Assembly (NCBI GenBank): GCA_020636375.1
Contig: JACJXZ010000005.1
Coordinates: 567,473-631,472, forward strand
Direction of reading: 5' to 3'
Origin: Lewinellaceae bacterium
GTDB taxonomy: Bacteria > Bacteroidota > Bacteroidia > Chitinophagales > Saprospiraceae
DNA length: 64,000 nucleotides
The notes beneath the pieces are model-generated. The model made no database searches, was not told the DNA's origin, and was given only the letters and a program-made list of their open reading frames with translations. Shown piece by piece: positions 17,198 through 26,031 of this stretch. Every line of letters begins with the position of its first letter. The stretch's first letter is position 1. The position numbers and the translations under genes are program-made.

Positions 17198-17941
17198 ATG
17201 ACTAAGCAAAATTCATTTGTTGCTTTAGCTACCCTGCTATTGGTAGCATGCAACAATCAACCGACATCAAACACATCAAACGAGGTATCATCGCCGGCGC
17301 CGGAGACACGACCGCTGGTAGAAGAGGTGCTGACTAAAGAACAAAGGGATGCGCTAAGCCCTGACGAGGTACTGCAGTCATTTGAGAGAGGCAACCTGCG
17401 ATTCATAAACAGCGACCTGACAGCAAGAGACCATTCCGCGCAAGTAAGAAAAAGTGCAACCGGACAATTTCCCAAAGCAGTGGTCTTATCCTGTCTGGAT
17501 AGCAGGGTTCCCGTAGAGGACGTATTCGACCGGGGAATTGGGGATATATTTGTAGGTAGAGTCGCAGGAAACTTTGTTAATGAAGACTTACTCGGTAGTA
17601 TGGAGTTTGCATGTAAAGTAGCTGGGGCTAAACTCATTTTAGTGTTGGGCCACGAATATTGCGGCGCAGTAAAAGCGGCAATCGATGATGTCAAATTAGG
17701 TAACATTACTGCCCTGGTGAGTAAAATCCGCCCTGCTGTCGAAAAAGTAGAATATGAGGGAGACCGCTCCTCCAGTAATGAAGAATTTGTCCATCTGGTT
17801 TGTGAAAGCAATGTAAACCATACCATTGAACAAATAAGGCTGAACAGCCCCATACTGAAAGAAATGGAGGACAATGGAGAAATAAAAATTGTCGGAGGGA
17901 TCTATGACATGGAAACAGGAGTGGTCACTTTTATGAATTAG
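17198..17941 (+). CDS. Beta-class carbonic anhydrase, predicted lipoprotein
   Basis: 247 residues. It converts CO2 and water to bicarbonate. Zinc ligands and the catalytic dyad are visible: Cys-Asp-Ser-Arg in VLSCLDSRVPVEDVF, then GDIFVGRVAGNFV, and His-x-x-Cys in LGHEYCGAVKAA. Unlike cytoplasmic enzymes, it has a lipoprotein signal, ATLLLVACNN, with the lipidated Cys at about residue 18 followed by a low-complexity linker, so it probably acts in the periplasm or on the surface. The gene is AT-rich compared with neighbours such as dnaE, which suggests horizontal acquisition. Its stop at 17939-17941 abuts the truncated pyruvate kinase frame. Confidence 0.93.
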   Translation: MTKQNSFVALATLLLVACNNQPTSNTSNEVSSPAPETRPLVEEVLTKEQRDALSPDEVLQSFERGNLRFINSDLTARDHSAQVRKSATGQFPKAVVLSCLDSRVPVEDVFDRGIGDIFVGRVAGNFVNEDLLGSMEFACKVAGAKLILVLGHEYCGAVKAAIDDVKLGNITALVSKIRPAVEKVEYEGDRSSSNEEFVHLVCESNVNHTIEQIRLNSPILKEMEDNGEIKIVGGIYDMETGVVTFMN

Positions 17942-17979
17942 TAAACCTGAGCCATGGCAATATTGATGTATGGTCAAAG

Positions 17980-19011
17980 ATGGTACAATTTATCGACGAG
18001 ATAAGAAGAAAAGACAAGCAAAACATCAAAATATACATGGATCTAGCCGGGCCCAAGATCAGGACATCCAATATCGAAATACACGGAAAAAAGGGGAAGG
18101 CTAAAGAAGGGATTTCCATTAAAAAAGGAGAACATATTATTCTGACCAAGCGAGCTACTTCTGGGAAGGAATCAAAGTTTGGCAAGAACAAAGAACAACT
18201 TGAAAAAGCTGAAATTGGCGTCGTGCTCCATGAGATCATAGACGATATGAACATCAATGACGTAGTCCTGTTTGACGACGGAATGATAAAGGCAGTTGTT
18301 ATAGCAAAAGAAGGTGATGACGCAGAGTTGGTAATCACTAATTGTTACAAAAACAAGCTTTCCTCCCGAAAAGGGATCAACCTCCCCAACACCAAACTGA
18401 ACCTGCCGGCCTTAACGGAGTCGGACATAGAAAACCTTCCATTCATTTGTCAACATGCCGATATTGTTGGCTATTCCTTTGTCCGGACAGGGCAGGATGT
18501 GGAGTTTTTGTACCGCCATTTGGATAAAAATAATGCTGAAAACCTGGGGGTTGTTTTTAAAATCGAGAACAAAGAAGCTTTTGAAAACCTCCCGCAGATC
18601 CTGTTAAGTGGAATGAAGAGGGATAAAATCGGGGTCATGATAGCAAGGGGGGATTTGGCGGTGGAAATGGGCTTTGAAAGAGTGTCAGAAGTTCAAAACC
18701 AGATACTCTGGATATGTGAAGCTGCCCATATACCTGTCATTTGGGCCACTCAGGTATTGGAAAACCTCGCCAAAACCGGCATCCCGACAAGAGCGGAAAT
18801 AAGCGACGCTGCCCAAGGAGCGCAGGCAGAATGTGTCATGTTGAACAAAGGGCCACATATCAGTGAGGCCATAAGAACCTTAAAGGATATTCTGACCAGA
18901 ATGGAGGCTCACTCATTCAAAAGGAAAGGCGCCCTTAGGGCGCTGAATGTCGCCAAAAATTCAATGGCAGAGCTACGGGAGGCTGTCAAAACCAGATCAG
19001 CTAAAGTATAA
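17980..19011 (+). pseudogene. Pyruvate-kinase-like protein lacking the N-terminus
   Basis: Recognisable pyruvate kinase segments: IYMDLAGPKIRTS (substrate region), a B-domain insert, ADIVGYSFVRTGQDVEFLY, VVFKIENKEAFENL, GVMIARGDLAVEMG (catalytic and metal site), PVIWATQVLENLAKTGIPTR and CVMLNKGPHISEAI. The open frame extends upstream without a start to about 17908 and still reads as family sequence (LVNLSHGNIDVWSKMVQ), but the N-terminal part of the barrel is missing, and the frame meets the end of the carbonic anhydrase gene. Using the ATG at 17980 gives 343 residues, shorter than any full enzyme. Probably a decayed, deletion-joined fragment; a functional short protein cannot be excluded. 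Confidence 0.65.
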
Positions 19012-19013
19012 TC

Positions 19014-22000
19014 TCAGCTCACCTGATACTCCACCCCCAGTTTTTCCAGTTCTGCGATGAAGCCATTCGTCGCATTTACTCTGCGGTCTTTGGCGGCCAT
19101 GGCGAGGCGCATCCGGTTGGCTTTGTCCAGCAGTTCCATACGGAGGCGATGTGGGCCCTTGTGCTGTTTGCACAGCTCGTCGATGCGGTCGATGAGGCCG
19201 GGGGTAATGGTTTCGAGCGGTAGTTTGAGCGTAATGGAATCGGCCAGGTTCTCCGCAACGCCTTCCAGCAATTTGACGTCCTTGACCTTAAACTCCATAC
19301 CATCACCGCGCCAGCTGCGCTGCCACCCCCCTTTGATGAAAAGGGCCTTGCCTTCCTCGAAGAGATGCTTGAACTTCTGGTAGTCCTCCCCGAAGAGCTT
19401 GAACTCGTAGGATCCGTTGTAGTCGCTCAGCTCGAAGATGCCCCAGCCGTTGCCGTTGCGGCTGACCAGGTGGCGCGCCACGGTCACCATGCCCGCCAGG
19501 TTGAGAGCGGGTCGGTTCTGGTTGTCGTCCATCTCGTTGAGCGGGCAGGTGGTGAAGTTCTCGATCTCCAGGCGGTAATCGTCCAGCGGATGGCCGCTGA
19601 TGAATATGCCGGTCACCTCCTTTTCGTTATTGAGCTTCTCGATCAGGGGCCAGGGTGGGCATTCGGGCACGGGCGGCTCGGGGACCATCACCTCGTCCGT
19701 CGCTCCGAAGAGGGAGTTTACCGCCTGCGCTTTCTGTGCCTGGTAGGCGTTGCCGTAGCGGAGGGCGTGTTCGAGCAGGGTATCGTACTTGTCGGAAGGC
19801 GCAAAGTACTGGGAACGGGTGACGCCCTCGAAGCAGTCGAAGCCGCCGCCCAGGGCCAGGCTTTCCAGCACCTTCTTGTTGATGGCGCGCAGGCTCAGGC
19901 GGCGCACCATGTCGAAGAGGCTTCCGAAGGGGCCATTGGCCTCGCGCTCCTTCAGGATCTCTTCCACCGGCCCCTCCCCTACCCCTTTCAGGGCCGACAG
20001 GCCGAAGCGGATGTGGCCGGCCGGGTTGACCGAAAAGTCGGAAGCGGATTCGTTGACGCTCGGCCCCAGCACCATCAGCCCCATGCGCTTGCACTCCTGA
20101 AGAAAGAAGGTTACTTTGGAAATGTCGTTCTTGTTGTGCGTCAGCACGCTGGCCATAAACTCGGCCGGGTAGTGGGCCTTGAGGTAGGCCGTCTGGAAGG
20201 CCACGAAGGCATAACAGGTAGAGTGCGACTTGTTGAAGGCGTAGGAAGCGAAGGCCTCCCAGTCTTTCCAGACCTTATCGAGCACATCCTTGGGATGGCC
20301 GTTGCCGGTGCCGCCCTCGATGAAGAGCGGATAGAGGGCGTCGATCTCTTTCTTTTTCTTTTTACCCATCCCCTTGCGGAGGCGGTCGGCCTGGCCTTTG
20401 GTGAAGTTGGCCAGTTTTTGGGAGAGGAGCATCACCTGCTCCTGATAGACACAATTATGGACGATAATGTTGTTGGCAACGAAGTTATGGATACCCTCAA
20501 CCGTGATGTCGTATACGAGTTCTTCGCCCGCCGGTTCGATGGCGGTGATCTCGTCCCAGCGGACGCCTGTCATTTCCACCCGCCGGCCCCCGCCAGCGGG
20601 GGAGGTTTTGCTCAGAGTTGGCGGGGCATCATTTGGCATTTTCCCCCGCTGGCGGGCCTGTCCCGGCTTCATGCCGGGAGGGTTAGGGGGTAGATTGAAG
20701 CGCTGATAAGGTTTATTACTGCTTAAGTTTTTATTCGGCAAACCGGTTTTTTCTGCCCGGTAGCTTTTGTCAACAAAATTTGTATTCTGGGTTACTTTTT
20801 CTTGTATGAACCCTCTGGTTATTCTGCTCAGGAAAGCAGCAGGATCATTTATCTCAACTTCAAAACCACCCTTGCGGGAAGATTCGACAGCGGTAGAGGC
20901 GATGCCCAGCCTCAGCAGCAAAGATTGTATGTCAAAAACCAAGCGTCCGGAGCCGGCCGCAAAGCGAAAAGAATCGCCCCCGGTATATCGGCAATGATCC
21001 AACAGCACTGACAGAAAAAAGGCTATGTCTTCCTCCCGCAACCCAAATACAAAATCCGGCACAGACAGCCTTTCCGAAGCCAGGCTTGCCAGTACACTTA
21101 ATTGTTCCCGGGTGCAGGTTTCTTCTGCTGCCACATCCAGCTTCCCGGGCGTAGCAATGTAATCCCCCGCGCCAAGCTGCCCGATCTCCCGCCATCCTTC
21201 CTCTGTCAGCACCTCATGGTTGGAGGTCATTTTAATGTTGGCGCCGCTGCGTAACTTTACTTCATAAACCGACTTGCGGCCATTGCAAACCCAATGGGTT
21301 ACTTTCGCCCGTTGGGTTTGCAGTTGCTCATCTATCCCCTGCACGTAAAATTCCCCCACCTTATCCTGCAGGGTATCAATTCGCACGGGTTTCCCTGTTG
21401 TCGCATCATGAACGAGGGCGTCTCCTGTCAAGCAAATTCCGTAAGTCTCATGGAGATACTCCGACATCGCCTCCAAATCGTATGTCACCGGCTTGCGGCC
21501 GTGCTTGCGGTCGATGAACTCGGGGATATATTCGAGCGGCCCCGGCCGGTACAGGGCGTTCATGGCGATGAGGTCCTCGAAGGTGGTCGGCTTCAGCTCC
21601 TTCATGTACTTTTGCATCCCGTGGGATTCGTACTGGAAGATGCCGACGGTGTCGCCCCGCTGGAAAAGCTCGTAGGTTTTCCCGTCGTCGAGGGGCACCT
21701 CGTCCATGTCCAGTTTGACGCCGTGGTTTTCTTCCACCATGCGCACGGCATCCTTGATGATGGTCAGCGTTTTGAGGCCGAGGAAGTCCATCTTGAGCAG
21801 GCCGGCGGCCTCGGCCACGCTGTTGTCGAACTGGGAGACGAGCATGCCGGTGTCCTTATCGGCCTTGACGGGCACGTACTTGGTGATCTCATCCGGGGTG
21901 ATCACCACGCCGCAGGCGTGGATGCCGGTGTTGCGCACGGAGCCTTCCAGCTTCTGAGCGGTGCGGATCATCTCCCCGATCGTATCCTGGCCTTCAGCCA

Positions 22001-23528
22001 GCTGGCGGAACTGGTAGGCCTTGTCGAGTTCCTCCGAGTTGAGTACATCCTTGAGCTTGGGGTCCACGTCGCCCGGCGCCAGCACGGCGCGCAGGGAGGC
22101 TTTCAGGTGAGAGGGGAAAGTTTTGGACACCTTGTCTACCTCCGAAAGGGGCACGTTGAGCACCCGGCCGACGTCGCGCAGGGACATCTTGGCGGCCATG
22201 GTGCCGTAGGTGACGATCTGCGCCACCTGGTTCTGCCCGTACTTGCCGATCACGTAGTCGATCACCTTTTGCCGGCCCTCGTCGTCGAAGTCGATGTCGA
22301 TATCCGGCATCGACACCCGCTCCGGGTTGAGGAAGCGCTCGAACAGCAGGTCGTACTTGATGGGGTCGACGTTGGTGATGCCGATACAGTAGGCCACCGC
22401 CGAGCCGGCGGCAGAACCCCGCCCCGGCCCCACCGACACGCCCATCTGGCGGGCAGTGGTAGTAAAGTCCTGAACGATGAGGAAATAACCGGGATAACCC
22501 GAGTTTTTGATGACCGACAACTCGAAATCCAGGCGCTCTTTGATTTCGGGCGTGATCGTGCCATAGCGGCGTTTGGCCCCTTCGTAGGTGAGATGCCGCA
22601 GGTAGTCGTCCTGGTCCTGGAAGCCCCGGGGCAGCGGGAAGGCGGGCAGCAGGATGTCCCGCGCCAGGGTCAGCTTGTCGATCTTGTCGAAGATCTCTAT
22701 GGTGTTGTCCACCGACTCCGGCACGTCGTGAAACAGCTTGTTCATCTCCTGCTGCGTCTTGAAGTAGAAATCGGAACTCGGGAATTTGAAGCGGCCGGCT
22801 TCTTCCAGCAGGCTGTTGGTGTTGACGCACAGCAGGATGTCGTGCGGCAGGTAGTCCTCCTCTTCCAGGTAGTGGGAGTCGTTGGTGCAGATGGCTTTGA
22901 CGTTGTACTTTCGGGCGAATTGGAGGAGTTGCTGGTTGACATCCTCCTGGCTGACGCCCAGCCCGTCGATATTGTCCAGGCCGCGGTGGCGCTGCAGTTC
23001 GATGTAATAGTCCTCGCCGAACAGGTCCAGCCACCAGCGCAGCTTTTTTTCCGCGTCCTCCAGCTTGCCGTGCAGGATGGCCTGCGGGATCTCTGCGCCG
23101 ATGCAGCAACTGGTGGCGATCAGCCCTTCGTGGTATTTTTCGATCAGCTCCTTGTCGATGCGGGGGAATTTGCCGTACAGGCCTTCGATGAAGCCGAGGG
23201 AGCAGAGCTTGGACAGGTTCTCGTACCCTTTCTGGTTTTTGGCCAGCAGCAGTTGGTGGTAGCGGTTGTCCTGCTCGCCGGCGGCGCGGGAGAAGGATTG
23301 CTTATGGCGGTCCTCCACGAGGTAGAACTCGCAGCCGATGATCGGCTTGAGGCCGCGGTTCTCCGCTTCAGACACGAATTTGAAGGCGCCGAACATGTTG
23401 CCATGGTCGGTCAGCGCAACGCCTTTCTGCCCGTCTCTGGCGGCTTTGTCCATCATCGCTCCGATGTCCGTGGCGCCGTCCAGCAGGGAGTATTGAGTAT
23501 GGCAGTGAAGGTGTACGAAATCTGGCAT
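19014..23528 (-). CDS. dnaE: DNA polymerase III alpha subunit with an intein
   Basis: 1504-residue precursor starting at the ATG at 23526-23528 (MPDFVHLHCHTQYSLLDGAT), giving a mature polymerase of about 1177 residues after removal of the intein (residues 699-1025). The N-terminal PHP domain has HLHCHTQYS and LTDHGN. The palm shows VGPGRGSAAGS and the catalytic Asp triplet region PDIDIDFDD; the fingers follow with YRPGPLEYIP. The C-terminal part carries the HhH and OB-fold regions (LNLAGMVTVARHL). The site used by the split DnaE inteins of cyanobacteria (before the FNKSHSTCYAF block) is uninterrupted here. An upstream frame to 23606 reads only the tandem repeat and is not part of the protein. 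Confidence 0.97.
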   Translation of the reverse strand: MPDFVHLHCHTQYSLLDGATDIGAMMDKAARDGQKGVALTDHGNMFGAFKFVSEAENRGLKPIIGCEFYLVEDRHKQSFSRAAGEQDNRYHQLLLAKNQKGYENLSKLCSLGFIEGLYGKFPRIDKELIEKYHEGLIATSCCIGAEIPQAILHGKLEDAEKKLRWWLDLFGEDYYIELQRHRGLDNIDGLGVSQEDVNQQLLQFARKYNVKAICTNDSHYLEEEDYLPHDILLCVNTNSLLEEAGRFKFPSSDFYFKTQQEMNKLFHDVPESVDNTIEIFDKIDKLTLARDILLPAFPLPRGFQDQDDYLRHLTYEGAKRRYGTITPEIKERLDFELSVIKNSGYPGYFLIVQDFTTTARQMGVSVGPGRGSAAGSAVAYCIGITNVDPIKYDLLFERFLNPERVSMPDIDIDFDDEGRQKVIDYVIGKYGQNQVAQIVTYGTMAAKMSLRDVGRVLNVPLSEVDKVSKTFPSHLKASLRAVLAPGDVDPKLKDVLNSEELDKAYQFRQLAEGQDTIGEMIRTAQKLEGSVRNTGIHACGVVITPDEITKYVPVKADKDTGMLVSQFDNSVAEAAGLLKMDFLGLKTLTIIKDAVRMVEENHGVKLDMDEVPLDDGKTYELFQRGDTVGIFQYESHGMQKYMKELKPTTFEDLIAMNALYRPGPLEYIPEFIDRKHGRKPVTYDLEAMSEYLHETYGICLTGDALVHDATTGKPVRIDTLQDKVGEFYVQGIDEQLQTQRAKVTHWVCNGRKSVYEVKLRSGANIKMTSNHEVLTEEGWREIGQLGAGDYIATPGKLDVAAEETCTREQLSVLASLASERLSVPDFVFGLREEDIAFFLSVLLDHCRYTGGDSFRFAAGSGRLVFDIQSLLLRLGIASTAVESSRKGGFEVEINDPAAFLSRITRGFIQEKVTQNTNFVDKSYRAEKTGLPNKNLSSNKPYQRFNLPPNPPGMKPGQARQRGKMPNDAPPTLSKTSPAGGGRRVEMTGVRWDEITAIEPAGEELVYDITVEGIHNFVANNIIVHNCVYQEQVMLLSQKLANFTKGQADRLRKGMGKKKKKEIDALYPLFIEGGTGNGHPKDVLDKVWKDWEAFASYAFNKSHSTCYAFVAFQTAYLKAHYPAEFMASVLTHNKNDISKVTFFLQECKRMGLMVLGPSVNESASDFSVNPAGHIRFGLSALKGVGEGPVEEILKEREANGPFGSLFDMVRRLSLRAINKKVLESLALGGGFDCFEGVTRSQYFAPSDKYDTLLEHALRYGNAYQAQKAQAVNSLFGATDEVMVPEPPVPECPPWPLIEKLNNEKEVTGIFISGHPLDDYRLEIENFTTCPLNEMDDNQNRPALNLAGMVTVARHLVSRNGNGWGIFELSDYNGSYEFKLFGEDYQKFKHLFEEGKALFIKGGWQRSWRGDGMEFKVKDVKLLEGVAENLADSITLKLPLETITPGLIDRIDELCKQHKGPHRLRMELLDKANRMRLAMAAKDRRVNATNGFIAELEKLGVEYQVS
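20454..21434 (-). other. DnaE intein, 327 residues, degenerate endonuclease
   Basis: Splits the conserved ETYGI/VYQEQVML block of DnaE. Block A begins CLTGDALVHD, block B is MTSNHEVLTEEGW with the TxxH motif, block F is VYDITVEGIHNFVANNIIVHN, and the C-extein starts with Cys, so a class 1 splicing mechanism with Cys1, terminal His-Asn and Cys+1 is intact. The Cys+1 stands where ordinary DnaE has a hydrophobic residue. Between the blocks, IAFFLSVLLDHCRY followed by DIQSLLLRLGI looks like a decayed LAGLIDADG endonuclease in which the catalytic acidic residue is replaced, so homing is probably lost. A palindromic repeat is inserted in frame near the C-terminal end. Confidence 0.95.
20584..20693. 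repeat. Palindromic repeat inserted in frame in the intein
   Basis: CCCCCGCCAGCGGGGG (20587-20602), CCCCCGCTGGCGGG (20643-20656) and CCCGGCTTCATGCCGGG (20662-20678) form hairpins. On the coding strand it adds about 36 residues, rich in Pro, Gly and Lys (NPPGMKPGQARQRGKMP), between the decayed endonuclease and splicing block F. Its style is that of intergenic palindromes, not of inteins. Confidence 0.8.
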
Positions 23529-23532
23529 GGTT

Positions 23533-23571
23533 GAGTGAGTGAATGAGTGAATGAATGAGTGAATGAGTGAA
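23533..23571. repeat. Array of GAGTGAAT units before dnaE
   Basis: About five tandem GAGTGAAT/GAGTGA units, starting 5 bp upstream of the dnaE start codon, within what must be its 5' leader. The same unit, on the other strand, makes the array at 42551-42628. Confidence 0.9.
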
Positions 23572-23756
23572 CTGCCGGCCGAGGGGCCACCATTACAAAT
23601 GCACAAATTTTCCCCGGCTCGGAGAGACGGGTCACAAAATCAGTTCTTCGTCTTGCAGGAAGGGCTTTTTATTGAACACCGAAGTTACCGTTTTCGATGC
23701 AGTTCATGAAACAAAATTGTTCCGAGTTTTCCACAAATTGTTGGCAAGTTTTTTTG

Positions 23757-23827
23757 CCGGAGAAAACTGCAGGAACCGGCTGGAGGCATTGCAGTTTTCT
23801 CCGGCGGCTTAGGCAGGGCCCGGTTCC
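23757..23827 (+). promoter_or_regulatory. 15-bp hairpin with possible pseudoknot upstream of the TPR/HTH regulator
   Basis: CCGGAGAAAACTGCA (23757-23771) pairs perfectly with TGCAGTTTTCTCCGG (23790-23804). The 18-base loop starts GGAACCGG (23772-23779), which is complementary to CCGGTTCC at 23820-23827, just outside the stem. The element ends 94 bp before the ATG at 23922, so it could be a structured leader; it could also be a mobile palindrome. Confidence 0.5.
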
Positions 23828-23921
23828 AGTTGTTATCGACCTTGATAAAATTGTCCCGTATTTTTGTAAATTTACCGCTCCCTTCCGCCCTATCATCCCA
23901 AATACTATTTAAACCGGATCA

Positions 23922-25811
23922 ATGTCAGGTATTCCCCATTTAAAGTACGGCCTCCTTTTCCTGATCGTCCCTGCGCTCTCCGGAACTGCTGTTGCCAGCA
24001 GCGCCATCGACACGGCCATCATCCACCAGTACTTCCGCAATGCGGAAAACGCGTCCACGCCCGACTCCGCTGAATACTGGTACCTGCGGGCGATGCGCCG
24101 GAGCGAGGAGTCGAAGTACTACCGGTGCCTGTTCGACGGCTCGCGGGCCATGGGCGACTTCTACGCCACCCAGAACCGCTTTGAGGACGCGGAACAGTGG
24201 CTGTCCAAAGGCCTGCAATGGATGCAGGAGGGAGGCGACGGGGCACAGCAGGCCGCCATGTACAACGAGCTGGGCATTATCAACTACTACCAGGGAGAGA
24301 TTTCCGCTTCTATCGTTTTTTTTCAGAAGGCCATTCCCCTGTACGAGGCGCACGGCACTACCGAGCAGGTGGCCAATGGCTACTCCAACCTGGCCAACCT
24401 CCAACAGATCACCGGCAATTGGGTGGTCAGCGTGGAAAATTATCTGAAGGCCATGAAGCTCTTCGAGGAGATCGGCCTGCAGAATGGCGTCGGCACCACC
24501 CTCTACAATATCGGCGCCTTGTACTACGACAACGGCCGCGACTCGCTGGCCGCCGCCTACTACCGCCAGGCGGAGGACATCCTGCGGCAGGGGGGCGACA
24601 GCGTCTACCTGGCCCAGGTGCTGACCTCCACCTCCGATTATTATACCAACCAGGAGAGATGGGAGGAGGGAGAAAATGCCCTGCAGGAAGCCCTGTCCAT
24701 CTTCGAAACCCACCAGTTCCCGATGGGCATCGCCAACAGCTGCAACAAGCTGGGCGGCATCTGCCTCCACTACGGCCAACTGGATAAGGCGGAAGTATAC
24801 ATCACCCGGGCCTACCAACTGGCGGAAACCCTCAGCAGCGACCAGGAGGTCGGCTCAGCCCTCCTGAACCGCGCCAGGCTGGCCAAGGAGCGGCGCCAGT
24901 ACCAGAACGCCCTGCAGGACGCCCGGCGCAGCCTGGCTATCTTCAAAGAACTAGGCATAAAAGAACACATCTTTGGTACCCATAAACTGCTCTACGAAAT
25001 CCATGCCGCCTTCGGAAATTACCAGCTCGCCCTGGAGGAACACCGCACGTATGCCGAACTCCAGGACAGCTTCATCAACAACCAGACGAACCGGCAAATC
25101 TCCGAGCTGCAGGTGGCCTACGACACGGAAAAGAAAGACCGGGAAATCACTGCCCTGAAACAGAAAGCCCAGCTCTCCCGCCTCCGCTATACCCTGCTGG
25201 CCGGCGCCCTGCTGGCCGCCCTGCTGCTTGGCGGGCTGCTCTACAACCGCCAGCGCCTCAAACACCGCAAGGACCGCCAGCTGCGCGAACAGGAACAACG
25301 CCTGGAAGCCGAACGCCTGCGCGCCGCCCAACTGGAAAAGGAACAACTGCAGCGCGAACTGGACCACAAAAAACAGGAACTCGCCACCCAGGTCCTCCAC
25401 CTTTGCCGCAAAAACGAGATGCTGCAAAATATCCAGAACGAACTCACCGCCCTGCCCGGCAGCAACGCGCCCGACAGAAAAGCCAAAAGCCTCGCCCGAC
25501 AGATCAGCCGCAGCCTGGAATCCGACGAAGACTGGGAGGCCTTCCTGGAATCCTTCCGCTCCGTCCACCGGGATTTCTTCGACCAACTCGCCCGGGAATA
25601 CCCCACCCTCACCACCGGCGAGGTGCGCCTCGCCTCCCTCATGAAACTCAACCTCTCTACCAAAGAGATCGCCACCTTGCTCAACATCACCGCCGAAGGC
25701 GTAAAAAAAGCCCGCTACCGCCTGCGCAAAAAGATGGGCATGGATTCGGACGTGAATATCCAGGAGTTCCTGCTCCGGTATCCGGGGGTGGTGGAAGTGG
25801 TGGATGGTTGA
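23922..25811 (+). CDS. Tetratricopeptide sensor with membrane helix and C-terminal HTH (LuxR-like)
   Basis: 629 residues with an N-terminal signal or anchor sequence (GLLFLIVPALSGTAVASS). Residues 40-400 are about eight tetratricopeptide repeats (for example QAAMYNELGIINYYQGEISASIVFFQKAI). Next are one membrane helix (YTLLAGALLAALLLGGLLY), a long coiled coil rich in Glu/Gln/Arg, and a C-terminal winged or LuxR-type helix-turn-helix: LTTGEVRLASLMKLNLSTKEIATLLNITAEGVKKARYRLRKKM. This layout is common in Bacteroidota: periplasmic repeats sense a ligand and the cytoplasmic HTH binds DNA. The cytolysin-like gene lies downstream on the same strand, separated by 840 bp of repeats, so it may be a target, which is speculation. 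Confidence 0.88.
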   Translation: MSGIPHLKYGLLFLIVPALSGTAVASSAIDTAIIHQYFRNAENASTPDSAEYWYLRAMRRSEESKYYRCLFDGSRAMGDFYATQNRFEDAEQWLSKGLQWMQEGGDGAQQAAMYNELGIINYYQGEISASIVFFQKAIPLYEAHGTTEQVANGYSNLANLQQITGNWVVSVENYLKAMKLFEEIGLQNGVGTTLYNIGALYYDNGRDSLAAAYYRQAEDILRQGGDSVYLAQVLTSTSDYYTNQERWEEGENALQEALSIFETHQFPMGIANSCNKLGGICLHYGQLDKAEVYITRAYQLAETLSSDQEVGSALLNRARLAKERRQYQNALQDARRSLAIFKELGIKEHIFGTHKLLYEIHAAFGNYQLALEEHRTYAELQDSFINNQTNRQISELQVAYDTEKKDREITALKQKAQLSRLRYTLLAGALLAALLLGGLLYNRQRLKHRKDRQLREQEQRLEAERLRAAQLEKEQLQRELDHKKQELATQVLHLCRKNEMLQNIQNELTALPGSNAPDRKAKSLARQISRSLESDEDWEAFLESFRSVHRDFFDQLAREYPTLTTGEVRLASLMKLNLSTKEIATLLNITAEGVKKARYRLRKKMGMDSDVNIQEFLLRYPGVVEVVDG

Positions 25812-25829
25812 AAGGGATATTGTTATTGG

Positions 25830-26030
25830 GCTATATTGTTATATTGATTGGCTCAGTGGAAGCCTTGGGTAGGTTATATTGCTATATTGTTGGCAAAGCG
25901 GAAGCCTTGGATAGGTTATATTGCTATATTGTTGGCAAAGCGGAAGCCTTGGGTAGGTTATATTGCTATATTGTTGGCAAAGCGGAAGCCTTGGATAGGT
26001 TATATTGCTATATTGTTGGCAAAGCGGTTT
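25830..26030. repeat. 42-bp tandem repeat, about five units
   Basis: Anchoring on GCGGAAGCC, units start at 25856, 25898, 25940, 25982 and 26024 (period exactly 42). Each contains GGTTATATTGCTATATTGTT, a longer-period relative of the TTATATTG octamer arrays, plus GGCAAAGCGGAAGCCTTGG. Two versions alternate (GGGTAGG and GGATAGG), as in a dimer that was duplicated. Confidence 0.95.
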
Positions 26031-26031
26031 T

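Noticed and set aside
21294..23534. 746-codon plus-strand frame
   Set aside because: Antisense shadow of dnaE, produced by GC-rich third positions.
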